DNA of 64,000 nucleotides from Myxococcales bacterium (lineage in GTDB: Bacteria; Myxococcota_A; Polyangia; Haliangiales; Haliangiaceae). The stretch is from positions 124,001-188,000 of the forward strand of contig JADKKI010000001.1 of assembly GCA_016720595.1 (NCBI GenBank). The letters are read 5' to 3'. The notes beneath the pieces are model-generated. The model worked only from the letters and a program-made list of their open reading frames with translations. It was not told the origin of the DNA and did not search any database. The translations under genes were made by a program, and so were the position numbers. Positions 28,315 through 38,183 of this stretch are shown piece by piece; within the stretch, counting starts at the first letter, position 1, and each line of letters begins with the position of its first letter.

Positions 28315-30159
28315 TCAGTCGTCCCCGTGGCCGGTGAGCTTGAGCTTGTTCTTGGCGGCCTTGGCGAGCTTGCTGCGGGGGCGCTCGTCGATGATGCCCT
28401 GCAGGAGCTCGGCGCCGAGCTCCTCGTTGGAGCCGTCGCCGGACTCGAGGAGGCGGAAGCCGAGCGCGTAGAGGGCCTCGTCGGAGACGTCCTTCTCGCG
28501 GGCGAGCTGCTTGGCGACCGGGTAGCCCTTGGCGGCGAGCCGGCTGAACTGCTCGAACACCGGATCGTCGGTGCGGGTGGTGCGGATCAGGCCCTCGCCT
28601 GCGGCCTCGAGGGAGAGCAGGGCGAGGAAGAACCGCTGCTCGTCATCGATCGCGGTGTCGATGTCGGCGCGCGAGCGGAGCAAGGGCTTGAGGCTGCCGA
28701 ACGCCTCGACGCTCTTGCCCTGCTTGCGCAGCCGCTTCGCGCGCTCGAACAGCAGCTCGACGTGCATCGCCGGTGCGATGTCGGCGATCAGCTCGCCGAG
28801 CACGCGCTCGAGGACGATCTGGTCTGCCGTCGCCTTGCCCTTTCCATGGACGTCCATGTACTCGCGGATCCTCTCGACGAGCTCCTCGATCGCCTGGTTC
28901 GAGATGTTGCCGCGGTGCGAGCGCAGCACGCCCGCGTAGCGACGCGCGGCCTGCTCGTCCTTGGTGGCGAGGAGCGCGCGGGTCACGGGGAGCACCGACT
29001 CCGGTGCCTTGGAGAGGCCGCGGGCCGCCGCGTCGCGCGAGGTGGGCTCGTCGCCCCCCAGGGCCTCGACCAGCGCCTTGACCGCGGAGGCACCACCACC
29101 GGCGGGCATCCGCTCCATCGCCAGCTTCTGCGCGGCGCTGTTCTTCGACTTCGCGAGGCCCGCGAACGTCTTCGCGAGAGACTCCGGGATCCGCGCGCCG
29201 CGGAGCGTATCGATCGCGGACTGTGCGACGGCGAGATCGTCCCCATCGGCGTACTCGATCAGCGCCTCGACGCACTTCTCGGTGCCGCGCGCCTCGCTGG
29301 TGGCGACGATCCGGCGGAGGCCGGCGATCGCGGCGAGGCGGATCGGCCGCGGCTCCTCGGGATCTGCGTACTTGAGGAGCAGGGACTGGGTCGCGGGGCG
29401 CGCGAGATAGCCGATCAGGCGCAGCAGGGCGCCGAGCTCGGCCATGCCCTTGGCGACGTCCGGATCGCGGAGCGGATCAGCGCTGACGTGGTGGCCGTTG
29501 GCGCCGTTGGCGCCGTTGGATGCCTTCGCGCCCTTCTTGGGCTTGGCCTTCTGGGCCTTGGCGGCGAGCTTCTCCGCATCCGCCGCGGCCTTCTGCGCGC
29601 GGGTCCACGCCTTGCCCAGCTCACGGTTCGCGAGGCTGGCACGCTCGATCGCGGACTTCTCGACCTGGTTGCCCAGGCGGTCGTTGCCCTGATCGAGCTC
29701 GGCACGCACCAGCTGCAGCGCCTGCTCGCCGAACTCACCGTCGGACAGCTGGTCGAGGACGGCATCGATCGCGGGCTGGGTGCCGCGGCGGAGCAGGAGC
29801 TGCGCCATCACGCGGCGCGCGGCCACTGGACCGCTCGAGATCTCCTTGCGGAGCGTGCCCTCGGCGGCCGCACCCTGCTGGGCGAGCACCTGCGCGGCGC
29901 GCTCGGCGAGCACCTCGTCATCGCCATGGAGCAGCGGCACCAGGTTGGCCGCGATGCCCGCCGCGCCCATATCGGCCAGGCCCTCGAGGGCGATCCGGCG
30001 GACCTCGCCATCGTCGTCGGCCAGGCGCTCGGTCAGCGCCGATTCGACGGCCTTGTCTCCCTTGCCAACCGCCGCGAGCACGGTCGCCGCCGCCGCGCGC
30101 AGGGCGACCCGCTCCGACTCCAGCAGGTCGATGATCGCTCCACCCAGGTTTCTCGCCAT
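28315..30159 (-). CDS. HEAT-repeat protein
   Basis: The first half (about 5-380) is a series of HEAT-like helical pairs: LLESERVALRAAAATVLAAVGKG, LADDDGEVRRIALEGLADMG, ADPEEPRPIRLAAIAGLRRI and AVKALVEALGGDEPTSRDAAARGL (parts of). Around 195-230 is a Lys/Ala-rich segment (AAKAQKAKPKKGAKAS). The C-terminal third is helical, TPR-like. HEAT proteins are scaffolds for other proteins; the partner is not known. ATG 30159 is preferred to a GTG four codons upstream. No signal peptide. Confidence 0.75.
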   Translation of the reverse strand: MARNLGGAIIDLLESERVALRAAAATVLAAVGKGDKAVESALTERLADDDGEVRRIALEGLADMGAAGIAANLVPLLHGDDEVLAERAAQVLAQQGAAAEGTLRKEISSGPVAARRVMAQLLLRRGTQPAIDAVLDQLSDGEFGEQALQLVRAELDQGNDRLGNQVEKSAIERASLANRELGKAWTRAQKAAADAEKLAAKAQKAKPKKGAKASNGANGANGHHVSADPLRDPDVAKGMAELGALLRLIGYLARPATQSLLLKYADPEEPRPIRLAAIAGLRRIVATSEARGTEKCVEALIEYADGDDLAVAQSAIDTLRGARIPESLAKTFAGLAKSKNSAAQKLAMERMPAGGGASAVKALVEALGGDEPTSRDAAARGLSKAPESVLPVTRALLATKDEQAARRYAGVLRSHRGNISNQAIEELVERIREYMDVHGKGKATADQIVLERVLGELIADIAPAMHVELLFERAKRLRKQGKSVEAFGSLKPLLRSRADIDTAIDDEQRFFLALLSLEAAGEGLIRTTRTDDPVFEQFSRLAAKGYPVAKQLAREKDVSDEALYALGFRLLESGDGSNEELGAELLQGIIDERPRSKLAKAAKNKLKLTGHGDD

Positions 30160-30220
30160 GATGGGCCGCACCGTACCGACGAGGACGACGGCTTGTAAAG
30201 CCGGATCCCGGGGCGGCGGC

Positions 30221-31084
30221 TCAGATCCCGTGCTCGAGCCGCTCGATCAGCTCGACCTTCTGCTCCTCGTCGATCGGGAGGCCCGCGAGCTTCGCGGCGG
30301 TCTTGGCCCACGGGTACTCGACACGCCGGAACTCCAGGTCCTCCCCGTCCGTGAGGACGTAGGACGCACGGTTGTCTCCGAGCCGTCGCGGCTGGCCGAC
30401 GCTGCCGACGTTGACCGCCATCTTCATCGCCCCCACGCCGTGCAGGACGCACGGGTTCTTGGGAACGAAGAAGATCGAGCTGCGGCCGACGAAGGTGTGG
30501 ACGTGGTGCCGATCGATGCCCTGGTACGAATCGAACACGCCGTGGTGCTCGTAGCGGGTGAGCACTGCCGGGACATGGGTGTGCCCGTTGAAGCCGTGGT
30601 CGGCCTGGAACTCGTCCAGGAACTCCGTGATCCGCCCGTCGACCTGATGGTTGAACACCACGTACTGCACCTCGTGCGCGGGCCACACGTACTGCTTCGT
30701 CGGGCTCCCCGCCGACGCGTGCACGAAGTGACGGTTCCCGACCACGCGCGATGCATGCGCGGGACCTCCATCCGCGGCGATCTTTGCCCGCACGGTCTCC
30801 CAGACCGCAGACTCGGCGAGGAGCGGCATGCTCCAGCGCAGGATGTCGGAGTCCTCCTGATCCTCGTCGGGCGTGACCGCGTACTCCTCGTGGTTACCGA
30901 CCAGCCAGACCTCGGCGGCGGTGCTCACGCGCTCGAGGCACGCCACGGGATCCGGCCCGTAGTCGATCGTGTCGCCGAGCACGGCGATGTGCTCGGCGCC
31001 TTGCGCTGCGGCATCGGAGAGCACGGCCTCGAGTGCCTCGAGGTTGCCGTGAATGTCCGAGAGCACCGCCCACAGCGTCGACAT
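30221..31084 (-). CDS. Calcineurin-like metallophosphoesterase (YfcE/diadenosine type)
   Basis: All metal-binding motifs are present: DIHGN at 10-14, GDTIDYGP at 37-44, GNHE at 63-66 and GHTH at 167-170. At 287 residues it fits the cytosolic phosphodiesterase/phosphatase group with two metals and an unassigned substrate (cyclic or dinucleotides are common in relatives). It lies downstream of, and on the same strand as, the small membrane protein and ABC genes, with 19 bp between, so it may be read from the same transcript. Confidence 0.88.
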   Translation of the reverse strand: MSTLWAVLSDIHGNLEALEAVLSDAAAQGAEHIAVLGDTIDYGPDPVACLERVSTAAEVWLVGNHEEYAVTPDEDQEDSDILRWSMPLLAESAVWETVRAKIAADGGPAHASRVVGNRHFVHASAGSPTKQYVWPAHEVQYVVFNHQVDGRITEFLDEFQADHGFNGHTHVPAVLTRYEHHGVFDSYQGIDRHHVHTFVGRSSIFFVPKNPCVLHGVGAMKMAVNVGSVGQPRRLGDNRASYVLTDGEDLEFRRVEYPWAKTAAKLAGLPIDEEQKVELIERLEHGI

Positions 31085-31103
31085 CGCCGACGATGATAGC
31101 CGG

Positions 31104-31712
31104 TCAGACGGCGGTCAGGCCGACGATCCAGCCGACGGTGCCAGCGATCATCACGCCCGCCGCGACGAGGCCGGGGCCGCGACGCCGGAGGAGGAGCCCG
31201 ACACCCGCCAGGAACGCCGCGATGCCGAGCACGGAGACCACGACGGCGGCGCGGCTCGGACCCGGCATCCGCGCGAGGCGCTCGGCGTGCCACACCTTGC
31301 GGGCCGCCGCATCAGCCCCACCGGCGACGGCGCCCTCTGGATCGCGCGAGGCGAGCTCGGCGATCGCCTCGTTGGCGGCGCGCAGGTCATCGCCGTGCGG
31401 CGTCCACAGGCCCCGGGTCGCGAGTGCGGCGGAGCGGACCGCCCGCCAGGCGGCGAGGGCGTGCCGACGATCGGCGCCGGCGAGTGCCGTGAGCCGTGTG
31501 TAGGCCTCGTCGACGTGCGGCGCCATCGGGAGGTACCAGCGCGCGGCGGCCTCCCATTCGGCGATCGCGCCGGCGAGATCGCCACGTTCGGCGGCGGCAT
31601 CGCCCGCGGCGAGGGCCCGCCTTCCCGAGACGACCACGCGGATCGAGATCGTGCCGAGCGTGGCGAGCGCGATCACCAGGCCGATGACCAGGCCCGCTCG
31701 GGGCCGCGTCAC
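31104..31712 (-). CDS. Membrane protein in the ABC exporter operon
   Basis: The start is GTG at 31712, overlapping the permease stop as GTGA; the longer frame upstream only shadows the permease and ATPase. The 202 residues hold an N-terminal helix ([18 protein letters not shown]), a soluble helical part with a TPR-like motif ([21 protein letters not shown]) and two C-terminal helices. No family recognised. Coupling to the ABC genes implies a subunit or accessory of that exporter. Confidence 0.75.
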   Translation of the reverse strand: MTRPRAGLVIGLVIALATLGTISIRVVVSGRRALAAGDAAAERGDLAGAIAEWEAAARWYLPMAPHVDEAYTRLTALAGADRRHALAAWRAVRSAALATRGLWTPHGDDLRAANEAIAELASRDPEGAVAGGADAAARKVWHAERLARMPGPSRAAVVVSVLGIAAFLAGVGLLLRRRGPGLVAAGVMIAGTVGWIVGLTAV

Positions 31713-32497
31713 ACGAAGTCTCGACGGTGGAACAGGAGCGCCGCGAGAGCGAGCAGCCCGACGATCCAGCCCAGGCCGTGAAGCCCCGAGAGGGCGACGT
31801 AGCTCCACGAGACGAACTCGGCGTGCACGCTCATGTGCTGGCCATCGAGCGTGCGGCCGGAGACCGCGAACAGGTGGAGATCGGGGACGATCTCGAGCGT
31901 GATCCGCGTCAGCACGCGGATCCAGGTCGCGGCGGTCTGCGTGGCGGCTTCGATGTCGGGTGTCACGCGGCCGAGGAGCCACATCGCCAGGGCGAAGATC
32001 CCCGACATGAACGGCGACGAGAACGAGGAGAAGAAGATCGCGATCGCGGCGACCGTGAGCACCTCGAACCATGCGAGCACGGTCGCCTTCAGCACGGCGC
32101 TCGACAGCGACGCGCCCTGGAGCGGCAGCACCAGGGCCATCGCCACCCCGAACAGCGCGACCAGCACCGTGAGCACGAGCGCCATCCCGAGGTACTTCCC
32201 GATCACGAACTCCCAGCGCTCGATCGGCTTGCTCACGATCGCGTGGATCGTGCGGCGCTGGACCTCGGTGTAGAGCAAGAACACGCCGAGGAAGATCGCG
32301 GTCAGGGATCCGAACAGCGACATGCCGGCGAGGCCGACATCGCGGGCAACGCGAGAGGCCTCGTTGTTCGCGATCTGGCCGAGGAGGATCGAGAGCAGAT
32401 TCGCGCCGACGACGAGCACGATGATCCCGTAGAGCACGCGGATCCGCGCCGCTTCCCGGAACGTGTTGAGGGCGATCGCCCAGATCCGCCCGATCAC
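31709..32497 (-). CDS. ABC transporter permease (ABC-2 type)
   Basis: The GTG start at 32497 overlaps the ATPase stop (GTGA). The 262-residue protein starts with [21 protein letters not shown], the usual ABC-2 permease opening, and has six hydrophobic segments with a conserved [20 protein letters not shown] loop. It pairs with the ATPase to move lipids, polysaccharide or small molecules out of the cytoplasm; the cargo is not visible. Confidence 0.88.
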   Translation of the reverse strand: MIGRIWAIALNTFREAARIRVLYGIIVLVVGANLLSILLGQIANNEASRVARDVGLAGMSLFGSLTAIFLGVFLLYTEVQRRTIHAIVSKPIERWEFVIGKYLGMALVLTVLVALFGVAMALVLPLQGASLSSAVLKATVLAWFEVLTVAAIAIFFSSFSSPFMSGIFALAMWLLGRVTPDIEAATQTAATWIRVLTRITLEIVPDLHLFAVSGRTLDGQHMSVHAEFVSWSYVALSGLHGLGWIVGLLALAALLFHRRDFV

Positions 32498-33429
32498 GGC
32501 TGGGCCTCCTCGACTCGCCGCAGGAACAGATCCTCGAGAGTCTCGTGGCGCGGCACGATCTGGACGACCTTGCCGCCGGCCGCCTGCGCGCGTGTGATCC
32601 ACGCATCGATGTCGGCGTCGGACGACAGCGTCATCGAGAGCTCGTCCCCCATCCGGCGGATCCGATCGGCACCCGTGGTCAGGTCGGTGACCGCGGCGTC
32701 GGCGGCGATCCTGATCATCACGTCGGTGCCGAGGATCGTCTGCTGGACGAGCTCGGAGGGCATCCCGTGGGCCTGGAGCCTCCCGCGCGCGATGATCGCC
32801 ACGCGATCCGTGATCGCCTCGACGTCGCTCAGGATGTGCGTCGAGAAGAACACGGTCTTGCCCTGGTCGCGCAGCGAGAGGATCAGCTCGCGGACCTCCT
32901 TGCGGCCGATCGGGTCGAGCCCCGACATCGGCTCGTCGAGGACGACCAGCTCGGGATCGTTCATCAACGCCTGGGCGAGCCCCGCGCGCTGGAGCATGCC
33001 CTTGCTGAACTTCTTGAGGCTCTGCGTACGCGCGCGATCGAGGCCGACGCGCACGATCAGCTCGTCGGCGCGCTGCTTCCGCAGATCCTTCGGCACGCCG
33101 AACAGCCGGCCGGCGAGGTCGAGCAGCTCGCCGACGGTGAGGTAGTCGTAAAAGTAGGGCGATTCGGGGAGGAAGCCGACCTTGAACCGCGCGGCGCGGC
33201 TCGGGATCTTCTGCCCGAGGATCGTCGCGCTCCCCCCGGTGGGCCGGATCAGGCCCATCAGCGTCCGGATCGTGGTGGTCTTGCCGGCGCCGTTGGGCCC
33301 GACGAAGCCAAAGATGTGGCCGCGCTGGACCTCGAACGTCACGCCACGCAGTGCCTCGACCTTGCGGCGCGCGAACGGCGTCCGGTAGGTCTTCTGGAGG
33401 TCACGTACGTCGATCGCGAGGTCCGACAC
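32494..33429 (-). CDS. ABC transporter ATP-binding protein
   Basis: Complete ATPase signature: Walker [12 protein letters not shown]-loop near FLPESPYFY, signature [18 protein letters not shown] (SKGMLQR replacing LSGGQ), Walker [12 protein letters not shown] and H-loop STHILSD. The C-terminal 80 residues are the extension usual in the ABC-2/CcmA-like group. The start is GTG. First gene of a three-gene overlapping operon with its permease and a membrane accessory. Confidence 0.93.
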   Translation of the reverse strand: MSDLAIDVRDLQKTYRTPFARRKVEALRGVTFEVQRGHIFGFVGPNGAGKTTTIRTLMGLIRPTGGSATILGQKIPSRAARFKVGFLPESPYFYDYLTVGELLDLAGRLFGVPKDLRKQRADELIVRVGLDRARTQSLKKFSKGMLQRAGLAQALMNDPELVVLDEPMSGLDPIGRKEVRELILSLRDQGKTVFFSTHILSDVEAITDRVAIIARGRLQAHGMPSELVQQTILGTDVMIRIAADAAVTDLTTGADRIRRMGDELSMTLSSDADIDAWITRAQAAGGKVVQIVPRHETLEDLFLRRVEEAQP

Positions 33430-33474
33430 CCGCGCAGGATAGCGCCGACGATCCCGGAGATGAAGCGGCCGACC

Positions 33475-34275
33475 CTACTTGATGGTGTAGACGAAGGTCA
33501 CCGCGGAGCAGGCGGGCATCGGACGTCCGTTGACGGTGTAGGCGCGATAGCGCCAGCCACGCGCGGCGGCGATCAGGCGGGCATCGTACTCGGGGTACTT
33601 CGTCGAGCTGGCCATGCTGACCGATGAGATGCCGCCATCCACCGCGATGCAGACCTTGATCGTGCCGATCGCCCGGTCCTTGCCATCGCGGAGCATCTGC
33701 GTCTTGACCATGTCGGGGGCCTGGATCTGCGTATCACCGCTGATCCGGAGGCCTGCGAACACGGTCGGGGGGAGGATGTTGACCTTCGGAGGCTCGACCG
33801 AGCAGGTGGCCGAACACCCGTCTCCTCCGAGGAGGTTGCCGTCGTCGCAGGCCTCGCCGGCCTCGCGCAGGTTGTTGCCGCACGTCGGGTCAGGCGGCAG
33901 GCCCTCGCCCACACAGTCGTCGCACGGGTTCGGGCTGGTGCCGGTCCCCGATCCGGAGCCTGCACCCGAGCCTTCGCCCAGGCCGGTGCCGGTGAGCGTG
34001 CTGCTCGCCGTCTTCGCGACGTCCTCGGGGTGCACCTGCTCGAGCTGGACGAGATCCTCGGCGCGCTTCTTGGGCTGCTTCTTCACCGGGTCCTTCGGCT
34101 TCTCGCCGGGAGGTGGACCGCCCTCCTGGGCGGCGGGCGGCAGCATCACGGCGAGCGCGAGGTCGGCGCGGCCGCCCTCGAGGCGCTCGATGCGCCACAC
34201 CCCCGTGGCGAACAGGAACACACCGAGCCCCACGTGGGACAGGAGAGACACCGAGATCAGGAAGCGACGGTTCAT
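33475..34275 (-). CDS. TonB-like protein with Myxococcus Cys-rich repeat
   Basis: Start at 34275 (MNRRFLIS) gives a TM helix at about 6-28, then a Pro/Lys-rich linker (GEKPKDPVKKQPKKR), a Gly/Ser-rich part and a Cys-rich repeat (TCGNNLREAGEACDDGN then GGDGCSATC) of the myxobacterial type. The C-terminal 90 residues resemble the TonB/AgmX-like domain (GTIKVCIAVDGGISSVSM, ARGWRYRAYTVNG). It may transduce proton-motive energy to the outer membrane. The Cys-rich insert between linker and TonB domain is unusual. No ExbB/ExbD is nearby. Confidence 0.7.
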   Translation of the reverse strand: MNRRFLISVSLLSHVGLGVFLFATGVWRIERLEGGRADLALAVMLPPAAQEGGPPPGEKPKDPVKKQPKKRAEDLVQLEQVHPEDVAKTASSTLTGTGLGEGSGAGSGSGTGTSPNPCDDCVGEGLPPDPTCGNNLREAGEACDDGNLLGGDGCSATCSVEPPKVNILPPTVFAGLRISGDTQIQAPDMVKTQMLRDGKDRAIGTIKVCIAVDGGISSVSMASSTKYPEYDARLIAAARGWRYRAYTVNGRPMPACSAVTFVYTIK

Positions 34276-34366
34276 GAGATGCCCAACGCCAAGCATGGCT
34301 CATGGATCTACGAGCTTGGCTCGCAACTCCTGACCGGCGCGGACTCGGCGTATCGTACGTGTCGCA

Positions 34367-35581
34367 GTGCTCGGGGCCCTCGTCGTCTTCTGCGTCACGT
34401 ACCTGGTGATCGCGAGCCGGCAGCTCCAGTGGATCGGCCTCGATCGGCCTGCCGGAGCAGTCGTGGGCGCGGTGGCGATGGTGGTGGTGGGTGGCCTGCC
34501 GATGGATGAGGCGCTGAAGGCGATCGACCTCCATGTCGTCATCCTGCTGTTCGGCGTCCTGCTGATCGCCGCCTACCTCGCCGAGGCCCGGTTCTTCCGG
34601 TTCGTCGCTTTCCTCGTGCTGACCCGGGCTCGCTCCGCCCGATCGCTACTGTTCGGCATCACCTTCGTGACCGGGGCGCTCTCCGCGCTGCTGCTCAACG
34701 ACACGGTGTGCGTGCTGCTGACGCCGCTCGTGGTGGCGGTGATCGTCGAGGCTCGGCTGCCTGCGCTGCCGTACCTCCTGGCGCTCGCGTCGGCGGCGAA
34801 CGTCGGTGGTGTGGTGAGCTTCAGCGGCAACCCCCAGAACATGATCGTAGGAGCCGCGGCCCACGGCACCATCGGGTTCGCGCAGTACTTCGCGTTCACG
34901 CTGCCGGCTGGCATCGCGTGCCTGGTCGCCAACGCGGCGGTGATCGTCTGGCTGTTCCGGAAGCAGCTGCCTCCCGGACCACTCGCGGATCGCTCACCGC
35001 CCAAGCCCGCGATCGACAAGGTGCTCACCGCCAAGTCGCTCGGCGCGCTCGCCTTGTTCGCGATCCTCGCGGCTGCGGGCGTCTCCCTCGCAGGGGCGGC
35101 GATGTGCGCCGCGGCGCTGCTGATGGTCGTCGCGCGCACACCGCCGAAGCAGGCGTTCGCGTTCGTCGACTGGCAGCTGCTCGTGTTCTTCGCGGGGCTG
35201 TTCGTGGTCGTCGCCGGGGTCGCGCATGCAGGCGTGCTCACCCGGCTGTTCGACGTGGTCGCTCCCGCGATCGCGCGCGGAGACCTCGCGGGGGACCTCG
35301 CCTTCATCGCGCTGGTCGTCGTCGCATCCAACCTGGTCTCCAACGTCCCGCTCGTGCTGGTGGCGGTCGGCTGGGTCCCCGCGATGCCCCACCCGACGTG
35401 GGGGTTCATCATGCTCGCCGTCGCATCGACGATCGCCGGGAACCTGACCTTGTTCGGCAGTGTCGCGAACATCATCGTGATGGAGGGCGCGGGCCCGCGC
35501 GGCGAGATCGGCTTCTGGAGGTTCCTCCGCTACGGCGCGGTGATCACCGTCGTCGATCTGGTGGTGGCGTTCGCGATCTGA
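34367..35581 (+). CDS. Anion/Na+ transporter of the ArsB-NhaD/SLC13 (IT) superfamily
   Basis: GTG start at 34367 gives 404 residues with 10-11 hydrophobic segments. The two half-repeats each carry the IT-superfamily signature: FVTGALSALLLNDTVCVLLTPL with SFSGNPQNMIVG in the first, ASNLVSNVPLVLV with NLTLFGSVANIIV in the second. It is an inner-membrane transporter for citrate-, arsenite- or dicarboxylate-like anions or Na+/H+; the substrate is not clear. It stands alone, divergent from the TonB-like gene (91 bp). Confidence 0.85.
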   Translation: MLGALVVFCVTYLVIASRQLQWIGLDRPAGAVVGAVAMVVVGGLPMDEALKAIDLHVVILLFGVLLIAAYLAEARFFRFVAFLVLTRARSARSLLFGITFVTGALSALLLNDTVCVLLTPLVVAVIVEARLPALPYLLALASAANVGGVVSFSGNPQNMIVGAAAHGTIGFAQYFAFTLPAGIACLVANAAVIVWLFRKQLPPGPLADRSPPKPAIDKVLTAKSLGALALFAILAAAGVSLAGAAMCAAALLMVVARTPPKQAFAFVDWQLLVFFAGLFVVVAGVAHAGVLTRLFDVVAPAIARGDLAGDLAFIALVVVASNLVSNVPLVLVAVGWVPAMPHPTWGFIMLAVASTIAGNLTLFGSVANIIVMEGAGPRGEIGFWRFLRYGAVITVVDLVVAFAI

Positions 35582-35621
35582 GTGCGGAGCGGGCGCTCGG
35601 CGTGCTCGGCGTGCTCGGCCT

Positions 35622-36104
35622 CTAGGCGGGGCGGCGATCGACCGCGGTCGGCGCCTCGTCGTTCCAGGCGAAGCGCCACCGGACGCGCCCGTCGTCGAGC
35701 CGCGCCGCGCACGCCTTGCCGAGGGCCTCGAAGTCAGGATCTCCGACAAGGAGAGCGCCGATCGCGGACAGCGAGGGCTCGTGGCCGACGAGCATCACCA
35801 CGGTGGCCCGGGGGAGGGCCTTGAGCGCCGCGAGGAGCTCGCGCGCGGAGCCGTCGGGGGCCAGCGTGGTCGCGATGTCGACGGGGACGTCGTGCTGCAG
35901 GCCGCCGATGACGAGCTCCGCGGTCTGGACGGCGCGGACGAGGGGGCTCGACCAGACGAGGTTCGGCAGGCAGTCATGCCACCGCAGCCGGTCGCCGAGA
36001 TCGCGCGCCTGGGTCCGGCCGTGCGGCGTGAGCTGCCGGTGGGGATCGCGAAGGCCGAGCGTCTCGGGGACGGCCTCCGCGTGGCGGACCAGGAACACCT
36101 GCAC
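35622..36104 (-). CDS. sixA: SixA-type phosphohistidine phosphatase
   Basis: GTG 36104 puts the catalytic VRHAEA at residues 6-11 (R7, H8), the right place for this family; the open frame upstream overlaps the GST start and looks like leader. A second conserved His lies in LVGHEPSL. Length of 160 is normal for SixA, a histidine-phosphate phosphatase that can dephosphorylate HPt domains or PTS proteins. It is divergent from the GST gene, 31 bp apart. Confidence 0.82.
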   Translation of the reverse strand: MQVFLVRHAEAVPETLGLRDPHRQLTPHGRTQARDLGDRLRWHDCLPNLVWSSPLVRAVQTAELVIGGLQHDVPVDIATTLAPDGSARELLAALKALPRATVVMLVGHEPSLSAIGALLVGDPDFEALGKACAARLDDGRVRWRFAWNDEAPTAVDRRPA

Positions 36105-36135
36105 GGGACGAGCGTAGCGCAGTACCTTCCCGCGC

Positions 36136-36714
36136 ATGAAGCTCTACGGCACCACGACCTCTCCGTTCGTCCGCCGCGTTCGCATCGTCGCACAGGAGGT
36201 CGGCGTCACGGTCGCCCGGATCGACACCGCCACCGAAGCCGGGCAGGCGGAGCTGCGCGAGGTCACGCCGATCCGGAGGGTCCCGATCGCGGTGATCGAC
36301 GGTCGGACGCTGTTCGACTCGCGTGCGATCATCGACTGGCTGACGACCACACGCGGCTACGGCGAGATCGCACCCCCGCGCGACCGCTGGCGCGAGGGCA
36401 ACCTCCTGAACGCGATCGATGCCGCGCTCGACAGCGTGATCCAGCTGTTCTATCTGCGCCGCGATGGCGTGGCGATCGACGGCACGCCCTTCGCAACCCG
36501 GCAGCTCGAGAGAGCGGATGCGATCTTCGCCTGGCTCGGCGCACAGCCGGGGCTCGGGATGCAGTTCGGGCTCGCGGAGCTGTCCTTGATCTGCGCCCTG
36601 GACTGGATGGACTTCCGCAACACCTACCCGACCGAGCGCGCGGCCTCGGTCGCTCACCTCCGCATCGCGTTCGCGGATCACCCGAGCGTGCTCGCGACGA
36701 AGCCGCACGCGTAA
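36136..36714 (+). CDS. Glutathione S-transferase-like protein
   Basis: Thioredoxin-fold N-domain begins MKLYGTTTSPFVRRVRIV, with Ser9 in TTSPF at the catalytic position and the cis-Pro motif RRVPIAV; the DSRAIIDWL segment is the glutathione gamma-Glu contact. The helical C-domain carries the usual AELSLICALDWMDFR capping region. A 192-residue cytosolic enzyme for conjugation or reduction with glutathione. Next gene follows after 15 bp on the same strand, so it may head the tsaC operon. Confidence 0.85.
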   Translation: MKLYGTTTSPFVRRVRIVAQEVGVTVARIDTATEAGQAELREVTPIRRVPIAVIDGRTLFDSRAIIDWLTTTRGYGEIAPPRDRWREGNLLNAIDAALDSVIQLFYLRRDGVAIDGTPFATRQLERADAIFAWLGAQPGLGMQFGLAELSLICALDWMDFRNTYPTERAASVAHLRIAFADHPSVLATKPHA

Positions 36715-36729
36715 GGCTACAATCCGTCG

Positions 36730-37701
36730 ATGGAGCGCGGGATCGATCTCGAACGCGCCGCCGGTCTGCTCTCGGCGGGCCGGCTCGTCGCGTTTCCGAC
36801 CGAGACGGTCTACGGCCTCGGCGCGGATGCGTCGCGAGCCGACGCCGTCGCGAGGATCTTCGCTGCCAAGGGCCGACCGCGCGCCCATCCGCTGATCGTC
36901 CACCTCGCGCCCGAAGCGGAGCTCGACGACTGGGCGATCGAGATCCCCGATGCGGCGCGTCGGCTCGCGGCCGCCGCCTGGCCAGGCCCGCTGACGATCA
37001 TCCTCCGCCGGGGGCCGCGGGTCTCGCTCGCGACCACCGGTGGCAACGATACGGTCGGGCTCCGAGTCCCAGCGCACCCCCTCGCCCAGGCGCTGCTCCG
37101 CGCGTTCGGCGGTGGCATCGCGGCCCCGAGCGCGAACCGGTTCGGCGCCGTGAGCCCCACCACGGCCGATCACGTGGTGGCGGATCTCGGCGACGCGGTC
37201 GACTACGTGCTCGATGGTGGGCCGTGCGAGGTCGGCGTGGAATCGACCATCGTCGATCTTTCGCGCGCGCACCCGGTGCTCCTGCGTCCCGGCGGGATGC
37301 CGCGCGAGGCGATCGAGGCGATCACGGGTCCGCTCGCCGCAGCTGATGCCGCGGCCCCCGCTGCGCCCGGCACGCTCGCCAGCCACTACGCACCGCGCGC
37401 GCAGGTGATCGCGGTCGCCCCCGAGGAGGTGCCAGCCGCCGTCGCGGGAGCGCACGGTCGGATCGCGGTGCTGGCGCCGGCACAGGCGTTTCTCGCGTGG
37501 CCGGCTCTGGCCGCGGAGGCCTACCGTCTCCCCGACGATGCCGCGGGCATGGCGCGCGCGCTGTACGCGGCGCTCCGGGATCTCGATGACGCTGGCGTCG
37601 ATGTCGTGATCGCCGCGTTGCCTCCAGCAGCGGGGCTGGGCGAAGCTGTCGGCGATCGGCTGCTGCGCGCGGCCGGTCCGCGTAAGGATCGACCACAATG
37701 A
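36730..37701 (+). CDS. L-threonylcarbamoyladenylate synthase, Sua5 type
   Basis: Makes threonylcarbamoyl-AMP from Thr, bicarbonate and ATP for the t6A37 modification of tRNA. The YrdC domain has [25 protein letters not shown] and the TIVDL and LRPG regions; [17 protein letters not shown] is the ATP/Thr site. The C-terminal 100 residues form the Sua5 domain joined by a linker ending in [11 protein letters not shown], the clasp motif. 323 residues is normal for Sua5. Its stop overlaps the purE start (ATGA). Confidence 0.9.
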   Translation: MERGIDLERAAGLLSAGRLVAFPTETVYGLGADASRADAVARIFAAKGRPRAHPLIVHLAPEAELDDWAIEIPDAARRLAAAAWPGPLTIILRRGPRVSLATTGGNDTVGLRVPAHPLAQALLRAFGGGIAAPSANRFGAVSPTTADHVVADLGDAVDYVLDGGPCEVGVESTIVDLSRAHPVLLRPGGMPREAIEAITGPLAAADAAAPAAPGTLASHYAPRAQVIAVAPEEVPAAVAGAHGRIAVLAPAQAFLAWPALAAEAYRLPDDAAGMARALYAALRDLDDAGVDVVIAALPPAAGLGEAVGDRLLRAAGPRKDRPQ

Positions 37702-38183
37702 CCAACATCCGCGTCGGCATCATCATGGGCTCTCAGAGCGACTGGGAGACGATGAAGCACGCGTCGGACGTGCTGACCCAGCTCGGCGTCGGTCACGAGT
37801 GCAAGGTCGTCTCGGCACATCGCACACCAGATCTGCTGTTCGAGTACGCCGAGGAGGCCGAGAGCCGCGGCCTGTGGGTGATCATCGCAGGCGCCGGCGG
37901 TGCCGCTCACCTCCCCGGCATGACCGCCGCGAAGACGCGGCTCCCGGTGCTCGGGGTCCCGGTCCAGAGCAAGGCCCTCTCGGGGATGGATTCGCTGCTC
38001 TCGATCGTCCAGATGCCGCGCGGGATCCCGGTCGGCACGCTCGCGATCGGTGAGGCGGGCGCCGCCAACGCCGGCCTGCTCGCCGCCGCGATCATCGCGC
38101 TCCACGATCCCGCTGTCGCCGAGAAGCTCGACGCCTACCGCAAGGCGCAGACCGAGAAGGTCCTCGAGGGTTCGCTGCCATGA
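37698..38183 (+). CDS. purE: N5-carboxyaminoimidazole ribonucleotide mutase (PurE class I)
   Basis: 161 residues with the PurE signature [13 protein letters not shown] near the start, SAHRTP for the phosphate and carboxylate site, and [13 protein letters not shown]. Class I PurE moves the carboxyl group from N5-CAIR to C4 to give CAIR in purine synthesis, with PurK providing N5-CAIR. purK follows with a 4-nt overlap, and both are coupled to the upstream Sua5-type gene. Confidence 0.95.
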   Translation: MTNIRVGIIMGSQSDWETMKHASDVLTQLGVGHECKVVSAHRTPDLLFEYAEEAESRGLWVIIAGAGGAAHLPGMTAAKTRLPVLGVPVQSKALSGMDSLLSIVQMPRGIPVGTLAIGEAGAANAGLLAAAIIALHDPAVAEKLDAYRKAQTEKVLEGSLP

